A stretch of 64,000 nt of DNA. Source: Pogonophryne albipinna (lineage: Eukaryota > Chordata > Actinopteri > Perciformes > Artedidraconidae). The position numbers were made by a program, and so were the translations under genes. A model generated the notes under the pieces. It saw nothing but the letters and a program-made list of their open reading frames with translations, was not told the origin of the DNA and made no database searches. Shown here piece after piece: positions 1 to 11,664 of this stretch. Location: positions 124,001 to 188,000 of the forward strand of contig JAPTMU010000087.1 in NCBI GenBank assembly GCA_028583405.1. Direction: 5' to 3'. Position 1 is the stretch's first letter, and each line of letters begins with the position of its first letter.

Positions 1-312
1 AAGCCCCCTCCTTCCCCCCGGATGTTAGACGGCGGTCTGATCTACGACGTCAAGAAACTGCTAGCAGTCAGGAAGAGAGGACGCGGCCGACAGTTCCTTG
101 TAGACAGGAAAGGATACGGTCCAGAACATTGGTCGTGGGTACCAGCAAGCTTCGTTGTGGATCAGAAGCTGATAAAGGACTTTTTCAGGCTTAATCCACA
201 GGACTCTGGGCCGTCCGGAGTCGCCGTAGAGGGGGGGGTACTGTTGTGTCTCGGCAGATTTGTTAATATTATTACTCTGTTTAGTTTATATTGTCAAGTC
301 CGCGTCTGCTAA
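1..312 (+). CDS. C-terminal end of a Ty3/Gypsy (chromovirus-type) Pol polyprotein, chromodomain
   Basis: Frame 1 is open from the window edge, so the start lies outside. The visible part reads as the chromodomain tail of teleost Gypsy elements: a proline-rich linker, then Tyr-Asp-Val-Lys-Lys-Leu-Leu, a basic GRGRQFLV strand, a GYGPEHWSWVP segment with the expected aromatic residues, and an LIKDFF helix. Chromodomains of this class direct integration through histone marks (family knowledge). The real reading frame probably ends near 240, where the polypurine tract begins; the last 20 or so residues up to the stop at 310-312 look like LTR sequence. Only the tail is visible, so element integrity cannot be judged. 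Confidence 0.8.
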   Translation, partial: KPPPSPRMLDGGLIYDVKKLLAVRKRGRGRQFLVDRKGYGPEHWSWVPASFVVDQKLIKDFFRLNPQDSGPSGVAVEGGVLLCLGRFVNIITLFSLYCQVRVC

Positions 313-505
313 CCCTTTTTGTTGTCTGCCATTTCCTGTTTTTACTACAGTCGTAACATTGACCTTTGTATGGACAACTGAAAAGAAGAAAATAAGTGGC
401 TTCCTGAACCAAGCAAGGATCAGTCAGTTATTGACAATAGTTACTGATGAAAGAAGGGGTATTTCCAACTCTGTTGGGCCAATCTGGTGATACAGGGTCA
501 CAACC
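229..505 (+). mobile_element. Polypurine tract and putative 3' LTR of the Gypsy element
   Basis: A purine run (gaggggggggta, about 229-240) directly precedes TGTTGTGTC at 242. This is the usual order of polypurine tract then LTR start (TG...) in teleost Gypsy elements, and it follows the chromodomain immediately. A complementary CACAAC occurs near 498-503 and may mark the LTR end. I cannot see the 5' LTR or a target duplication, so the right boundary is a guess. Confidence 0.4.
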
Positions 506-884
506 TTTGGAAATAACAATGTAGCTACTACCGGGGCTTTAAATGTGGAGCTGCTGGAAGTCGAGTTGCAAACAAAGTGCAAGCCTCTGCTAAGTTGCTA
601 GTTAACAATTTAGCCAATAGGCTGTATGCCCACCTAAAATTGGGTCAAAATATCGATGTATTTTTTGGTTCACAACAAACTGAAATGTGTTCAAGCGTTG
701 AAATGTTTCTATGTCACAAGCTGTAATATTACAGCCACTAACAACTTTATTTGAATTTGATCATAGACAGAACATTGTGTCTTAATCTTAGATACAAGTC
801 ATACTGACCATCTTGGAACGGTAGCAAACATTGCAATTCATTGTAGACTGGAAAGGGTAAAGAGGGAACGATTCGATCAGCATT
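506..884. other. Unassigned AT-rich stretch between the Gypsy end and the ephx1 3' end
   Basis: No coding frame, RNA fold or repeat with a second copy in the window was recognised here. Confidence 0.5.
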
Positions 885-1688
885 TCATTGTAAAATATAA
901 TTTTATTTCAGAAGATTCCAAAATATGTGATTTACAACGCATTTCCACACATATATTGAGCATGCCAATGTTAACATCTCTTAAATTCTCAAAAACTTAG
1001 CAACTTTCACCACTTAAGTAAACTATCTTCATACAGCACATGTCACTTCTTCAAGATCAACATGATAATGTACATTTTCTCAGAACTATAACTGTAATGT
1101 TAGTCTATGATCTGAAGAACAGAGGCTTATATCAATAGAGGAAGTAAGCAGTGTTTCACCTGTGACTTGTGTCAATTGTACAGCAAATTCAAGTCAATCA
1201 ATGTCAGTCAATCACTGAGACAAAATGTGAAGGTTAATGCATAGCAAATACATCAATGACACTTGTGTAATACATAAAAGGCACCCGACTTCATCAAAGC
1301 GTAATACACTTAAATTAATTTGAAAGGAGAAATACAGTCATATTAAGAGGTGTAAGGCAATAACATGGCACCATGGCTGTAGCTTCATGTTATCAGAGGA
1401 ATGTCCAGGCTGTCTGCACCATAATACCACACCATCTTTCTGCCTCTTTACAATAATTGCAGACACAAACATGCAAACATGTTCTAGTATTAACACAGCA
1501 TTAGACTGGCTTAATCACCAAGAAGTATGATTAGGAAATTCACTAATAGTAAGGATTCCACTTCTAGAGAAACACAATGCTTCGAATTGCACTGTGGACA
1601 CGTTTACCTCCTGTTCCAGTGAGGCCCTGCTTTTTTCAATTCCACAATTCTGAATTGAATTTCCTTCACCTGTTTATCAGTGCAGTCC
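885..1688 (-). other. ephx1: ephx1 3' untranslated region (putative)
   Basis: Minus-strand sequence downstream of the ephx1 stop codon (1691-1689). The first good minus-strand AATAAA is the complement of tttatt at 902-907, placing cleavage around 875-890 and giving a 3' UTR of about 800 bases. There are no splice sites or coding frames inside. The end is inferred from the polyadenylation signal only. Confidence 0.5.
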
Positions 1689-4600
1689 TTACTGTTGCTT
1701 CTTCTTCTCCACCAGCTTAATGAACTTCTGGATGTCTTCGGCCATCAGCTGGGGCTCTTCCATGGCGGCAAAATGGCCTCCACGGGCCATGGGTGTGAAT
1801 GTCACCAGATTGCGGTATTTTTGCTTGACCCATAGTTTGGGAGTGTGCATCAGCTCATTGGGGAAGCAGGCAAAGCCAGTGGGGACAAATACAGTCATCC
1901 TGTGTCGAGACAATGTGGTAACAAAGAAAATGTTGTTGAAATGCTGCTAATACATGAAACTTGTACACAACATATATTGCTGGATATCAGTTAAGGTGGA
2001 CCTATCATGCTATATTTGAATAATATATTGTAGGGCCATACCTATACAAAACATGTCTGTGAAGTTTTTTTTTCAAAATACCAAACGGATCATGCATTTT
2101 AGCCATGCCTCATTTCGCTCTATTTGCTCTTTTCCAGCCCTGTTTTTGCAAGGGCTGAATCTGTGACGTAGCTTTAATGCAAATGAGCTGCAGCTGACCA
2201 CGCCCCCCTGCAGGAGAGGGGAGCATGCTCTGATCAGCTGCTGGGCTCTCAGAAGAGGGGGAGGAAAAGAGAGGCTCCGTCCTCCGTGTTTTATTCTTAT
2301 ATTATTATATAGAGTCATTATTCATTTGTTTTAAAGCTCAATAAATAACAAAGAAGACCTCTGACCGGCACTTTTCTAATTTTGTCCGGAAGATTTCAAC
2401 TTTAACAGACATGTTGACCGGCGAAAAAAATCTAGTTCATAAACATGTCCGTGGTAAAATGTTTAGAACACCCAAGCAGAAATTTGCCGGAGTCTTCTGC
2501 CACAGATTCTTGTCTTTTTCCAGGGATGGCATTGCATGCTGCATTAACTCCCTTAGACATCCTGGCAAGAGCAGGCAAAAACACAAATGTGACTGGGGGA
2601 GATTTAGCTTTCCGACAGCCTATATGCGAATGAGAGGTTGGGCAATGGCCATGGCCCACCCTCTCATCCCCCTGATAGGTGGATAGTTGCCCATATATGC
2701 GGAGCACCCGTTTTCTGACGTCAGACAAATTCAAATCTGTATCAGCGCCGTTGCAGCCCCGTTTTTAGAGATTTGGGTATGGAGGAAAAGAGAGAGGGTT
2801 GTGTTTTCTGACACTTGGTGAGTTCCCTGACACACCGGGGACACATATTCATGAATAAAAGATGTACAAGAGTGCATTTTGCATGATAGGTCCCCTTTAA
2901 GTCAAGGAAACTTCTAAAATGATGAAAATATCCTGTCAAAATATACCATTACTCAAAACTTGAATGTATCTGCTCTGAATTTAAGTATTTGTGACTAGAA
3001 AATTGTGGCCCAGGACTCATTTAAACTAATTTAAAATGATAATCAACATCACACTGTTTCTACATCTGCTTTATAAGAACCAACACACAGCATTGGTCAC
3101 ATCCAACTTGGTGTTTGTCACTCACTTAGAGTGAGGTGCGTTGAGGCCTTTGCCAAAGTTTTCCTTGTAGAACCTCATGGAGGAGACGATGCAGCCAGAT
3201 GTCCAGTATATCATCACATTAGTCAGCAGGTCGTCTAGAGAGAACTTCCTGCAAGAACATTTAATATGACAGTAAAGAGTCTACTGAGAGGCTACCATCA
3301 TTCATCCATATTTTCTGAAACTGAAGATATTTGATTAGTATGACTGTTGAAACATACGCAGTTGCACCTGATGCTATTTAGAACTTTTGACAAGTTTGGT
3401 TACCACTTTACAATAAGACTACCCTTATAAAGGATGTCATGGCCTGGCTCTTGGCCATAACAAAAGGCGTGGGAAGGACGAGAACATATATGAAAAATAT
3501 ATTTATTAACAGAAGCTTAACGTAAACCAAAAAAACTAACACAAAGGAAAAACAAAAGACGAAGCGACGTAGCTGCTCCGAGGTCAGAGTTCATAAAGGG
3601 TTTATCATTAGGTTATTATTTAGGTTGTAAACACTTTATTAATCATTAAGAACCATTTATAAACCAGTTCTAACATAGTTTCATACATCAACACAGGCTC
3701 AGTATTTGGCAAGATGACTAATCCTTATATTGGCTACCTAGCTTACTTCGTCTGCTTCATCAGCCAACATCCTTGGTATCTGTTGTTCACTGAGTTGATT
3801 CCCCCCCATCCATCTTGATGTTTCTTGACATCTCTTTATGACCATTTATTTATGAGTTACTAACATTTATAACTGCCAAAAGGGAGCCTTGTAAAGTGTA
3901 AAACACATTCCCATTTATTAATGAGTTACAACCAATTGTTATTGTAAAGTGTTAAACAAATCACCATTTATTAATGAGTTACTACCATTTATAATGTGTT
4001 TAAGTTATATTAAGCCTTAAAGGTGACCTATCATGCTATTTTTAGGCAATAGCATAGGTATCAGATATATAAAAAAATATAAAAAACATGTCTATGAAGT
4101 ATTTTGGTCAAAAAACCAAACAGATCATCCATTCTAGCATGCCTCATATCCCTCTATTTCACTTCCTGTTACAAAAGTGCTGATTCTGGGTATAAACAGG
4201 TCTCTCTTGAGAATGAGACCCTGTGTCTCAATGAGATTTTCACCTTTTTTTTAAACTGAAAAATAAATAAATAAGAGGGGGCTGAGTTTATGTCAGCTCA
4301 TGGGGGACCTGGCAGATACTGTCTAAAATGCTGCGGTGATGAAACGCAAGGATTATTAGATCAAGGACTATTAGATCAAGGATTATTAGATCAAGGACTA
4401 TTAGATCAAGGATTATTAGATCAAGGATTATTAGATCAAGGATTCTCTCTGAAACAGTTTGGAGCTCAAAGGCTTTCTCTCTTGCCGGTTATACCACAAG
4501 GTGAATTCCTTTTTATTTCCTGCTTCTTCACACACATGCTCTCCAGTACAGGTTAGCTCTGAGTGTTAGCGATGCTAATGTAAACACCGACCATATTACA

Positions 4601-7600
4601 TCCAAAACAGTCGGGCATTGTTTCTGATAGCAACGTTTCTGATAGTGCTGTGGGTCCGCCGCCGATATTACGTCATATCGGCCGCAAATCTGGATCAGCT
4701 CCGTTGTACCTCAGTTTTTAGAGATTTGGGTACGGAGGAAAAGAGAGAGGGTTTTATTTTCTGACACTGCGTGAGTTCCCTGACACACCGGGGACACATA
4801 TTTATGTATAAAAGACATAAAAAAGTGCATTTTGCATGATAGGTCCCCTTTAAAGTTATGCATAAATTAGGGCGTGGTCACATTGAGTGACAGGTCTGTC
4901 CAGTGACTGCTGCTGTTAGCTTTCTCTCAGGGGGCTCAGCCTGCTCAGCTCATCCGGGGAACATAACTTGAACTCTGCCGTGTTTGTTGTGCTGGTGCCT
5001 TGTGGACATTCTTCATGCTTAGATCGGACTATTGTGACTCGCTCTGCGGTTAAAACAGACGGTGCATGAATGCGGTTTTGCGGTAGGTGAAATTCGAGTA
5101 CTTTATTTATGTGTTGCTTAGTAAACGTAGTGTTGAAGAGCGGCGTAGTGTATGTGAAATGAACCTCACTATAAGATGTGTGTATATTACAAATATTAAT
5201 TTCATATTTCAAAATGATTACTTAGATATTACAATATGGTTGGTTGAGCTGGAGTTCATTATTGAGCTTACACGTTAACGTCACAGTCATATCTGAAGAA
5301 CAAACCCAAACCTTGTTCTTGTTATTAATTGTATTACCAAATTGGTATCAAATAAATAGTAAGCATTGGTAATACCACTGCTGATAAAGTAAACAATTTT
5401 ATTTGAGTATTTGTGTCTGGGAGAAGGTACTGTACCCAGTTCCTATGTTCGGTAGTTATAGACTGGGCTTTCTTGTACAAGAGAATACAAAAAAATCAAT
5501 ATGAACCATTACTGTAAAATTATCCTTAAATGATGTTATACAATGCACCTAATAAACAAGTATGGCATTTTGAAATATGATCTGCAACAATTTTTACTGT
5601 AATTTGTGTACATTTTGTTGTTAACTAAGATGATGTTATGATTTATTTTTTGTTAGTATGCACGTGGACACTTTGGACATACCTGGAGAAGGAAAAATGG
5701 GTCTTCGGAATGATGGGAGTTAAAGACAAAAGCGGAGGCTAGTGTTGAAACTAGTGGAGAAACGATCAAGATGCCACCTTGTCCCTCTGATTAGACGGCA
5801 TGTTAAGTCAGGAAGTAGCATGATGAGTGGAGGGCATACAGGAGAGTGCTGAGTAACATGGGGTACAACCACTACACCACAGTGGCGAGCCGTCAGGGCC
5901 CTCTAGGCCCTCTGTGAGGGCCTAAGATATTCTAAAAAAGAATATTTGAAAACATTTTTTTTTAAACATTTTTTTTAATATGTTTTTGTTGTTACATTTT
6001 TCATTAGCTTTACCAAAATAACTTGATTTAATTGTATTTAAAATAATATTTCCAAATAAATAAATCCTTCGAATCTGCCTGTTCAGTTTCTGTTGGAATG
6101 TGAAGGGTTAAATGCCGTCTCTGAAATAAATGCCTTACTGTGAAGACGGGAGAGCTTGTTGGTCCCTCTCTACATTCACAGAGGGCCAGCTATAGTAACT
6201 CAATGAGAGAGTAATGTCAAATGACAGTACAATTGACCAATCATATCTTCCCTCTAAATGGGCGGGCTTTATTTTCGCGGACTTTATGACAAGTTCCACC
6301 CGCTGTGAAGTCTATTTAAGTGGTGCAGTGACGCGTCCTAAAACCCGGAAGTAAGCTGCGCTCGGATTCCCTCGACAGAAAGCAACGGGATTTCTCCATA
6401 GGATTTTGGGAAATAGCTTGAAATAAGGTCTGTGGAAAACGAACCTGTTAGATAAATGCACGTTTTGTTCAGCCGGATAATATCCAGATGTCTACCCTAC
6501 TTTTATTATTTTCTAATCATAAATCTAATCGATAGATTTATGATCGATATATTTCTAATTAGCATAAGTTCGTTCATGATGGCTCACTTTAGTGATAGTG
6601 ATGACATCGTTGCGAAATTATTAACCGAGTCATTTTCAAGATTGAGTTACAATGATAAACTGGAGTGGCAAAGGATCAGCTGCATGACCCGCCATCAAGT
6701 GCTTCATCCAAAAGGACAGGAGGATGGACTTTGTGTTTAAGTGATTTGATCATCAAAGGTAGGCCTAAGTCATTTTCAATGTGGGCCGCCGTGCCGACTT
6801 AATTCATTTGTAATTGTTACTTGGCTGTGGGTCCCCTGTCCCCTTACTTGGCTGTGGGTCCCCTGTCATGATAGGATTTGTACGTGCTTTGGACTTTGCA
6901 TATCGTTTTGGTATTTGCAGCGTTTTTTTGTTGTGTTTGTTTTCGGGGTTTGTCTGTTGTATTCAGTTTGCATCATTTCTGTAAATGCAGCGTTTTTCTG
7001 TTTTTGTTTTCAGGGTTTGTTTGTTTTTCATTTCATTATTTGCAGCTGTTTCCTGCTAATGTGTGCGTTTTGGGCCGTTGTTCCGCGTTTGCACCTGCCG
7101 GCCACCGTACATAAGAGATGCCAAGAGACATCAAGATGGATGGGAAGGAGAATCAACTCGGTGAACAACAGATACCAAGGATGTTAGCTGATGAAGAAGA
7201 CAAAGTAAGCTAAGTAGCCAATACAAGGCTTAGCGGTACAGATAAATGTGGGCTCACTATTTGGTGCTGAGCCGCATAGTGTGTAAAAGTGGCCAAAACT
7301 CTGCTGACTCAATAACTGCAGAATTCTAGATTTATATATATTAATATCAGCACCAAACTGTGGGAGCTTCATGGGTTTTCATGGCTGAGCAGCTGCATCA
7401 AGCCTTTCATCACAAAGCACAATGCCAAGCGTCGGATGGAGGGGTGTAAATCACGCCGCTACTGGACTCTGGAGCAGTGGAAACGTGTTCTGTGGAGTGA
7501 CCAATCACGCTTCTCTATCCGTCTGATGGGCGAGTCTGGGTTTGGCGAATGCCAGGAGAACGTTACCTGCCTGACTGCATTGTGCCAACTGTAAAGTTTG

Positions 7601-7921
7601 GTGGAGGAGGGATAATGCTATGGCTGTTTTTCTGGGGTTGGCCTCGGCCCCTTGAAGCGGATTCTTAATGCTTCATCTTACCAAGTCATTTTGGACAATT
7701 CTATGCTTCCTACTCTGTGGAAAATGTTTGGGGGAGGACCTTTTCTGTTCCAGCATGACTGTGACCCAGTGCAGAAAGAAAGGTCCATAAAGGCCTGGTT
7801 GGATGAGTTTGGTGTGGAATGGACTCACTGGCCCTATCATAAAAGCTCCTGTAGTTCCAATACTTTTGTATATAGTGTGTATATATATATATAGACACTA
7901 TATATACAAAAGTATTGGGCC

Positions 7922-7953
<32 letters not shown>

Positions 7954-10910
7954 CTAAACACTAAGGGAAAGGGGGGATCCGGGATGAAACGACAAAGATC
8001 CAGGAGAACATCAGGAAGTGACATGGGGAAAATGGGCGGTGGCTGTGAATGAAAAAGCTAAGATCCCGTGGGACTTCCATATCCAGACTAATAGAATGAT
8101 GAGGGCTATCTAACCGGACATCATGGTGGTGGACAAACAGCAGAAGAAGGCAGAGAAGCTTGGGAAATATCAAAATGGCGAGATGGATTGAGGAGTTGAG
8201 GAGGCATTCCCCCTTATGCACATTCATGAAATGCACTTTATGACTACACTTTTTGCTCCGTTCCGTTTTGTCATGTATTTCTTGTAAAGCATAATGGACT
8301 ACAACCACATTTCGTTGTGCATCCCTGTGTGGCAGTGAACATTCTCATAGTAGAGAATAGTATGTTTAAGGTTGTGGTGAAAGCAAATATCAGCACCGAC
8401 TTTATTTATCTGTACCTGGTGAGTCCTCCGTCCTCCAGGTTCCTGAAGTCACGGCTCGTCCACGTGGAGAACTTCTCCAGAATGTAAGCAGCCAGGCCTA
8501 CTGGGGAGTCATTCAGTCCTCGTCCTGAGAGAATATTAATCCAGAAACAAGAAAAATGATAAACCAATTTAAGATGCTATCAATCCTTTTCTACTCTACC
8601 GAAGCTGGTCTGGAGTTTGATGTCCTTACCCACAGTGTCAGGCTTGGTGGCCTGGATGTGCATGTAGCCAGACTCTTTTATAGATTCCACCACCAGTTTG
8701 TCCATGCAGGGGTAGAGACGCTGAACATCCATGTCAGTGAAGCCAAACAGTTTTGGGAAGCGGTTCCCAAGCATGATTGATAAAGCCATGGGCAGCCCCG
8801 GCTTAGAAGGGGGGGCGAAGTTCACATGCAAGCCTCTGACAGTCCTGGGGTATGAAATAAATACAGAAAAGATTAAACACTGCGATGTATAAATGCCTTT
8901 ACACAAAGAGTGTGTGTGTCTTACTTGGGCTGCAGCTGAGCCATGTTGGTGGTGACCAGCCAGCCCCAGTCTCCTCCGTGAGCGTAGAACTGCTGGAAGC
9001 CCAGGCGCTGCATCAGTTTGTGGAAGATGTGTGCCGCACAAACTGAATCAAAACCTGTTCTCACACACAAAATGTCAGATATTCTTGTTTTTATAAATTT
9101 ATATTTTCCTATGAATGTCTGCCAACTCACCTTTCTTATGTGGTGCTTCTGAAAACCCGTACCCTGGTATGGAAGGACACACAACCTCAAACACCAGGTC
9201 ATGTGGCTCTGTGGGTTCTGTCAGCAGAGGAATCAATCCATAGAACTCATAGAAGGAGCCCGGCCAGCCGTGAACCATTATCAGAGGAATGGCAGCAGAT
9301 CCTACCGGCACCTTCTTGGGCTTCACATGCAGGTAATGGATATTAACGCCTGGGTGGCAGTCCAAAAAGGAAGAGGAAGAAGAGAAGAAGATGGGGTTAG
9401 AGAAGGACAACATCTTCTCCATGAGTGTGTGCAATTTAGACTCACCTTCAATGTTAGTTTTGAAGTGGGAGTACTGGTTAAGCTTGTCCACTTGTCCCCT
9501 CCAGTCAAAGTCATGTCTCCAGTAAGAAACCACTTTCTGCAGGTACTGGGAGTTAAAGCCATAATTAAATTGGCTGTCCTCCAGTGAAGGGACAGGCCGA
9601 GTCTGGTCTATCCTTGTGTACAGGTCCTGCACGAAGGAAGCAAGAAAGACAGAGATATGTATATGGTATGTGCAGGGGAACATGAGTAAATGCTATGGAG
9701 TTATCTTGATTGATGGCTTGAGGAGTACTGGATAACGGGATTAAGTAATCTGGATACAAACAAACATACTTTATTCCCTTGCAGTTATATATAAAAAAAG
9801 AATGAGATTACTGGTAGATAAAAAAAAAAGAAGTGGATTAGTAACAGGATTACAATGTTACAATACATTTTCAAATAACGAAAAGCATATTAAGAAGCAC
9901 AGTTCACCAGTCTCACAACAACCAGTGAAACTAGTCTAAAGTGAAACCATCATCGTGGCCTCTAGTTAAAAAAACACTTTCTTTGGGTGGCGATTGGAAT
10001 AGGTAGGCGTGCTGGTTGAATCTGCTTTTCTTTTTTATATCTTCTTTTTGAAAATTCAGTAGGTGGATACTTGATTTGTTTAAAATAATGTCATCGCCTA
10101 ATCCATATACTTTAGTAAACTGAAAAAGTGCATATTTCTGCTTTGTATGCTATGCTGTTCTGTAGGCTAATACTTTAAGTGTGAATCTATAGGCCTGCTG
10201 CCTGAATCTGCTTTATGGTTTTCACTGTATCTGTGTATGTTCCTGGAGCGTGTAACCCCTTGGTGCGGTTCGTTTGGGTTGGTGTGATTTGACCAATTGT
10301 TGAACAGCATTTCCGTCCACATGACTTTTGACTAGTTTACAGTCCGTTTGAGGTTTGCCCGTGTGAACGCAAACCGAACCTTCTGAAAAATGAAACAATG
10401 TAACAAACTTGCGTCGGGTGCGCACCAAAGAAGCGACTATTAGGTGTGTATGCGACCTAAGGTTCTTAGGTGTTCTGTTGTCTTCATTCATACACTTGAT
10501 TAAAAGCCTTCTTTTGATATTTATTTTTACTGTATTTTATTTGCATTGCATTCGATATTGAGGTAATTCAAAAGTAACAAAAGTAATCAGGTTACATTAT
10601 GTATGTTGTGATACTTAGATTAGGTTATTGATTTACATTTAACATGTAAATAGTAATTGTAACAGGATACTTTTTCAAAGTAACCCTCCCAACACTGCTT
10701 GAGTGATAAACTAAAAGGGAATCTAACCTCCAATTCTTTATCATTGGTGCTGACTTTAAAGGGATAAATAGTGACGTCCTCCCCCCCATCAGGGGGTGCA
10801 CCGGGCCCCCACCAGCCATCCTCGGTCTTCAAGACCTGCTTCCTGCTCCTCTGAACCAGGAAGCAGATGAGTCCTCCAATCAACAGGCAAACCAGCAGCT
10901 CTGTGAACAT
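1689..10910 (-). CDS. ephx1: Microsomal epoxide hydrolase (EPHX1), eight coding exons
   Basis: Hydrolyses xenobiotic and lipid epoxides to trans-diols in the endoplasmic reticulum membrane. Coding exons (complement), all with AG acceptors and GT donors: 10728-10910, 9446-9626, 9131-9349, 8925-9054, 8630-8844, 8416-8524, 3126-3248, 1689-1899. They total 1371 bases and join in frame to 456 residues (human 455). Residues 1-20 are a hydrophobic ER anchor. An EHN domain is followed by an alpha/beta-hydrolase fold. Oxyanion motif HGWPGS is at 148-153, nucleophile Asp223 in HGGDWG, acid Glu402 in FPNELMH, base His429 in RGGHFAA, and epoxide-activating Tyr298 and Tyr373. No frameshift or missing catalytic residue was seen. 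The intron at 3249-8415 is swollen by transposons. srp9 lies directly upstream on the same strand, as in other vertebrates. Confidence 0.96.
1991..2900. mobile_element. TTAA-flanked MITE, family A copy 1 (Kolobok-like)
   Basis: Bounded by TTAA at 1991-1994 and 2897-2900 with inverted ends GGTGGACCTATCATGC and GCATGATAGGTCCCC. It is 910 bases long and lies in the last ephx1 intron. Three further copies occur at 4017, 21300 and 51767. TTAA duplication plus AGG-type termini suits the Kolobok superfamily better than piggyBac (family knowledge); there is no transposase. The short frames inside are not conserved between copies. Confidence 0.75.
3380..3960. repeat. Dispersed repeat with an insertion, in ephx1 intron
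   Basis: Starts with accactttacaataagac near 3400 and ends with ccttgtaaagtgtaaaac near 3905, so the ends are partly inverted complements. At about 3437-3595 it is interrupted by unrelated sequence beginning TGTCATGGCCTGGC, which could be a retroelement piece. The block 3700-3830 recurs in inverted orientation at about 7117-7250. No coding content. Confidence 0.5.
4017..4853. mobile_element. TTAA-flanked MITE, family A copy 2
   Basis: TTAA at 4017-4020 and 4850-4853, inverted ends AGGTGACCTATCATGC and GCATGATAGGTCCCCT. 837 bases, same internal landmarks as copy 1 (gagatttgggtacggagg, cacaccggggacacata). It differs by a private 15-base tandem array. Lies in the long ephx1 intron. Confidence 0.8.
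4348..4444 (+). repeat. 15-bp tandem array inside the MITE
   Basis: Six complete units and one partial of aaggattattagatc, with some units reading aaggactattagatc. The period is a multiple of three, which creates an accidental frame of repeated LLDQG. Copies 1, 3 and 4 of the same MITE lack it; copy 3 has a single related unit (caaggattatttc). Confidence 0.9.
4860..5386. repeat. Dispersed element copy, inverted relative to 49752-50585
   Basis: Begins gggcgtggtcacattgagtg. The sequence to about 5386 (caaaccttgttcttg, gcattggtaat) is matched in reverse complement by 49752-50585. The distant copy carries extra sequence in its middle. Short minus-strand frames in both copies share a peptide around [16 protein letters not shown], but neither looks like a complete gene. 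No transposase seen; family unknown. Confidence 0.65.
5387..5884. other. Unassigned intronic sequence
   Basis: Part of the long ephx1 intron. No recognisable coding frame, RNA or terminal repeats. Confidence 0.4.
5885..6745 (+). mobile_element. 5' portion of a hAT-type element with a transposase N-terminal remnant
   Basis: Starts with a hAT-like terminus (cagtggcgagccgtcagg at about 5878) followed by a GC-rich leader. From 6577 a frame reads [15 protein letters not shown] and then [16 protein letters not shown], which resembles the start of zinc-finger MYM-type-1-like hAT transposases common in fish genomes. The similarity ends at about 6680 and the frame stops at 6738-6740, so the element is truncated. 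Assignment is from remembered family features, not a search. Confidence 0.45.
6746..7369. other. Repeat-derived intronic sequence
   Basis: Contains a short direct duplication (ttacttggctgtgggtcccc, 6818 and 6845) and, at about 7117-7250, the inverted counterpart of the repeat at 3700-3830. No gene recognised. Confidence 0.4.
7370..7880 (+). pseudogene. Degenerate Tc1/mariner transposase, 3' half
   Basis: Frames on the plus strand give pieces typical of Tc1 transposases: [17 protein letters not shown] near 7470, a shifted frame with [15 protein letters not shown] and [14 protein letters not shown] near 7530-7625, then [16 protein letters not shown] and FLFQHDCDP and [13 protein letters not shown] near 7650-7832. 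At least two frameshifts or stops break it, so it cannot encode an active DDE transposase. It ends near ccaatacttttgt, which resembles a Tc1 terminal repeat. Lies within an ephx1 intron. Confidence 0.8.
7858..7948. repeat. Inverted Tc1-type ends around AT microsatellite
   Basis: ccaatacttttgtatatagtg at 7858 is followed by its complement cactatatatacaaaagtat at about 7895, then an AT tract to 7948. This looks like the end of the Tc1 copy abutting the inverted end of a second one. Confidence 0.5.
8020..8230 (+). pseudogene. LINE fragment (restriction-like endonuclease end, R4/Dong-type)
   Basis: One frame reads [16 protein letters not shown], then a stop, then [12 protein letters not shown] and EKLGKYQ. 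This resembles the C-terminal endonuclease region of site-specific-type LINEs, where a PDI-VVD motif is characteristic. The copy is short, stop-containing and frameshifted. Clade is a tentative call. Confidence 0.45.
9627..10727 (-). other. ephx1: ephx1 first coding intron
   Basis: Between the exons at 10728-10910 and 9446-9626. AT-rich. The block 10240-10480 (gaacgcaaaccgaacc and similar) looks like a decayed repeat but has no second copy in the window. Confidence 0.5.
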
Positions 10911-11115
10911 GGTGCTCCGTGTCTGGGGGTGAAACACAATGATGTAAAGAACAAATAAAAGATGCAAAAATATTTACCATGCATAAAACAAAACACAATA
11001 TAACATTTCAATGGTTTGATTTATGTTTGCTATGACAGTAAACTTTCATGTAGGAAGACAGTCAAGTTAAACTTGATTCCTTTTGAGATATTGTTTCCAT
11101 TCCTTTGTTTATGAG

Positions 11116-11400
11116 TTAAAGGTCACCTATTATGCGAAATCCATTATTCATGTCTTTTATACATAAACATGTGGGGACACTGTGTAAAAAAAAATCTGAA
11201 AGTTTCAGGAAAAAAGATTCGCTCACTTTTTGTCCTGATCCATTTATATAAAAACCTGTCTGAAAATGAGCTGATCAGATTTTGGCCACTTTATGATGTC
11301 ATAACGATTTTTATGACGTCATAAAAAACGTTATCTCCTGAATCTCCTCCTAGAGCACCATTGTGTTCTTTTTAACCAAATGTCTCTCAGAGGGGCGTGG
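11116..11400. mobile_element. Half copy of a TTAA-type MITE
   Basis: Starts TTAAAGGTCACCTATTATGC at 11116 and keeps the next landmarks of family A in order (cttttatacataaacatg, then gtggggacact), but the other end is missing. It gives way to LINE sequence at about 11405. Confidence 0.55.
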
Positions 11401-11664
11401 GGAGGGGCTCTTTATTTTCATCTAAATTAAGTAACAGACAGAGAATCAGCACTTTTGAAACAGGGGGCAATAACTACAAAAGTTCAATACATTCAGTATA
11501 TATTCTACAAAAAGAAGCCATACGAATCATTCACAATGCCAAATATCTTGATCACACTAACGCATTATTCCTGCAGTCAAAATTGCTCAAATGTACAGAC
11601 TTGGTAGAATTCCAAACGGCACAAATCATGTTTAAGGCAAAACATCCATCCAAAAAGTATTCAT

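Noticed and set aside
2411..2734. Overlapping frames of 62-100 codons on both strands
   Set aside because: They lie within a MITE and are not conserved in its other copies.
9201..9587. 128-codon plus-strand frame
   Set aside because: Antisense shadow of two ephx1 exons on the minus strand.
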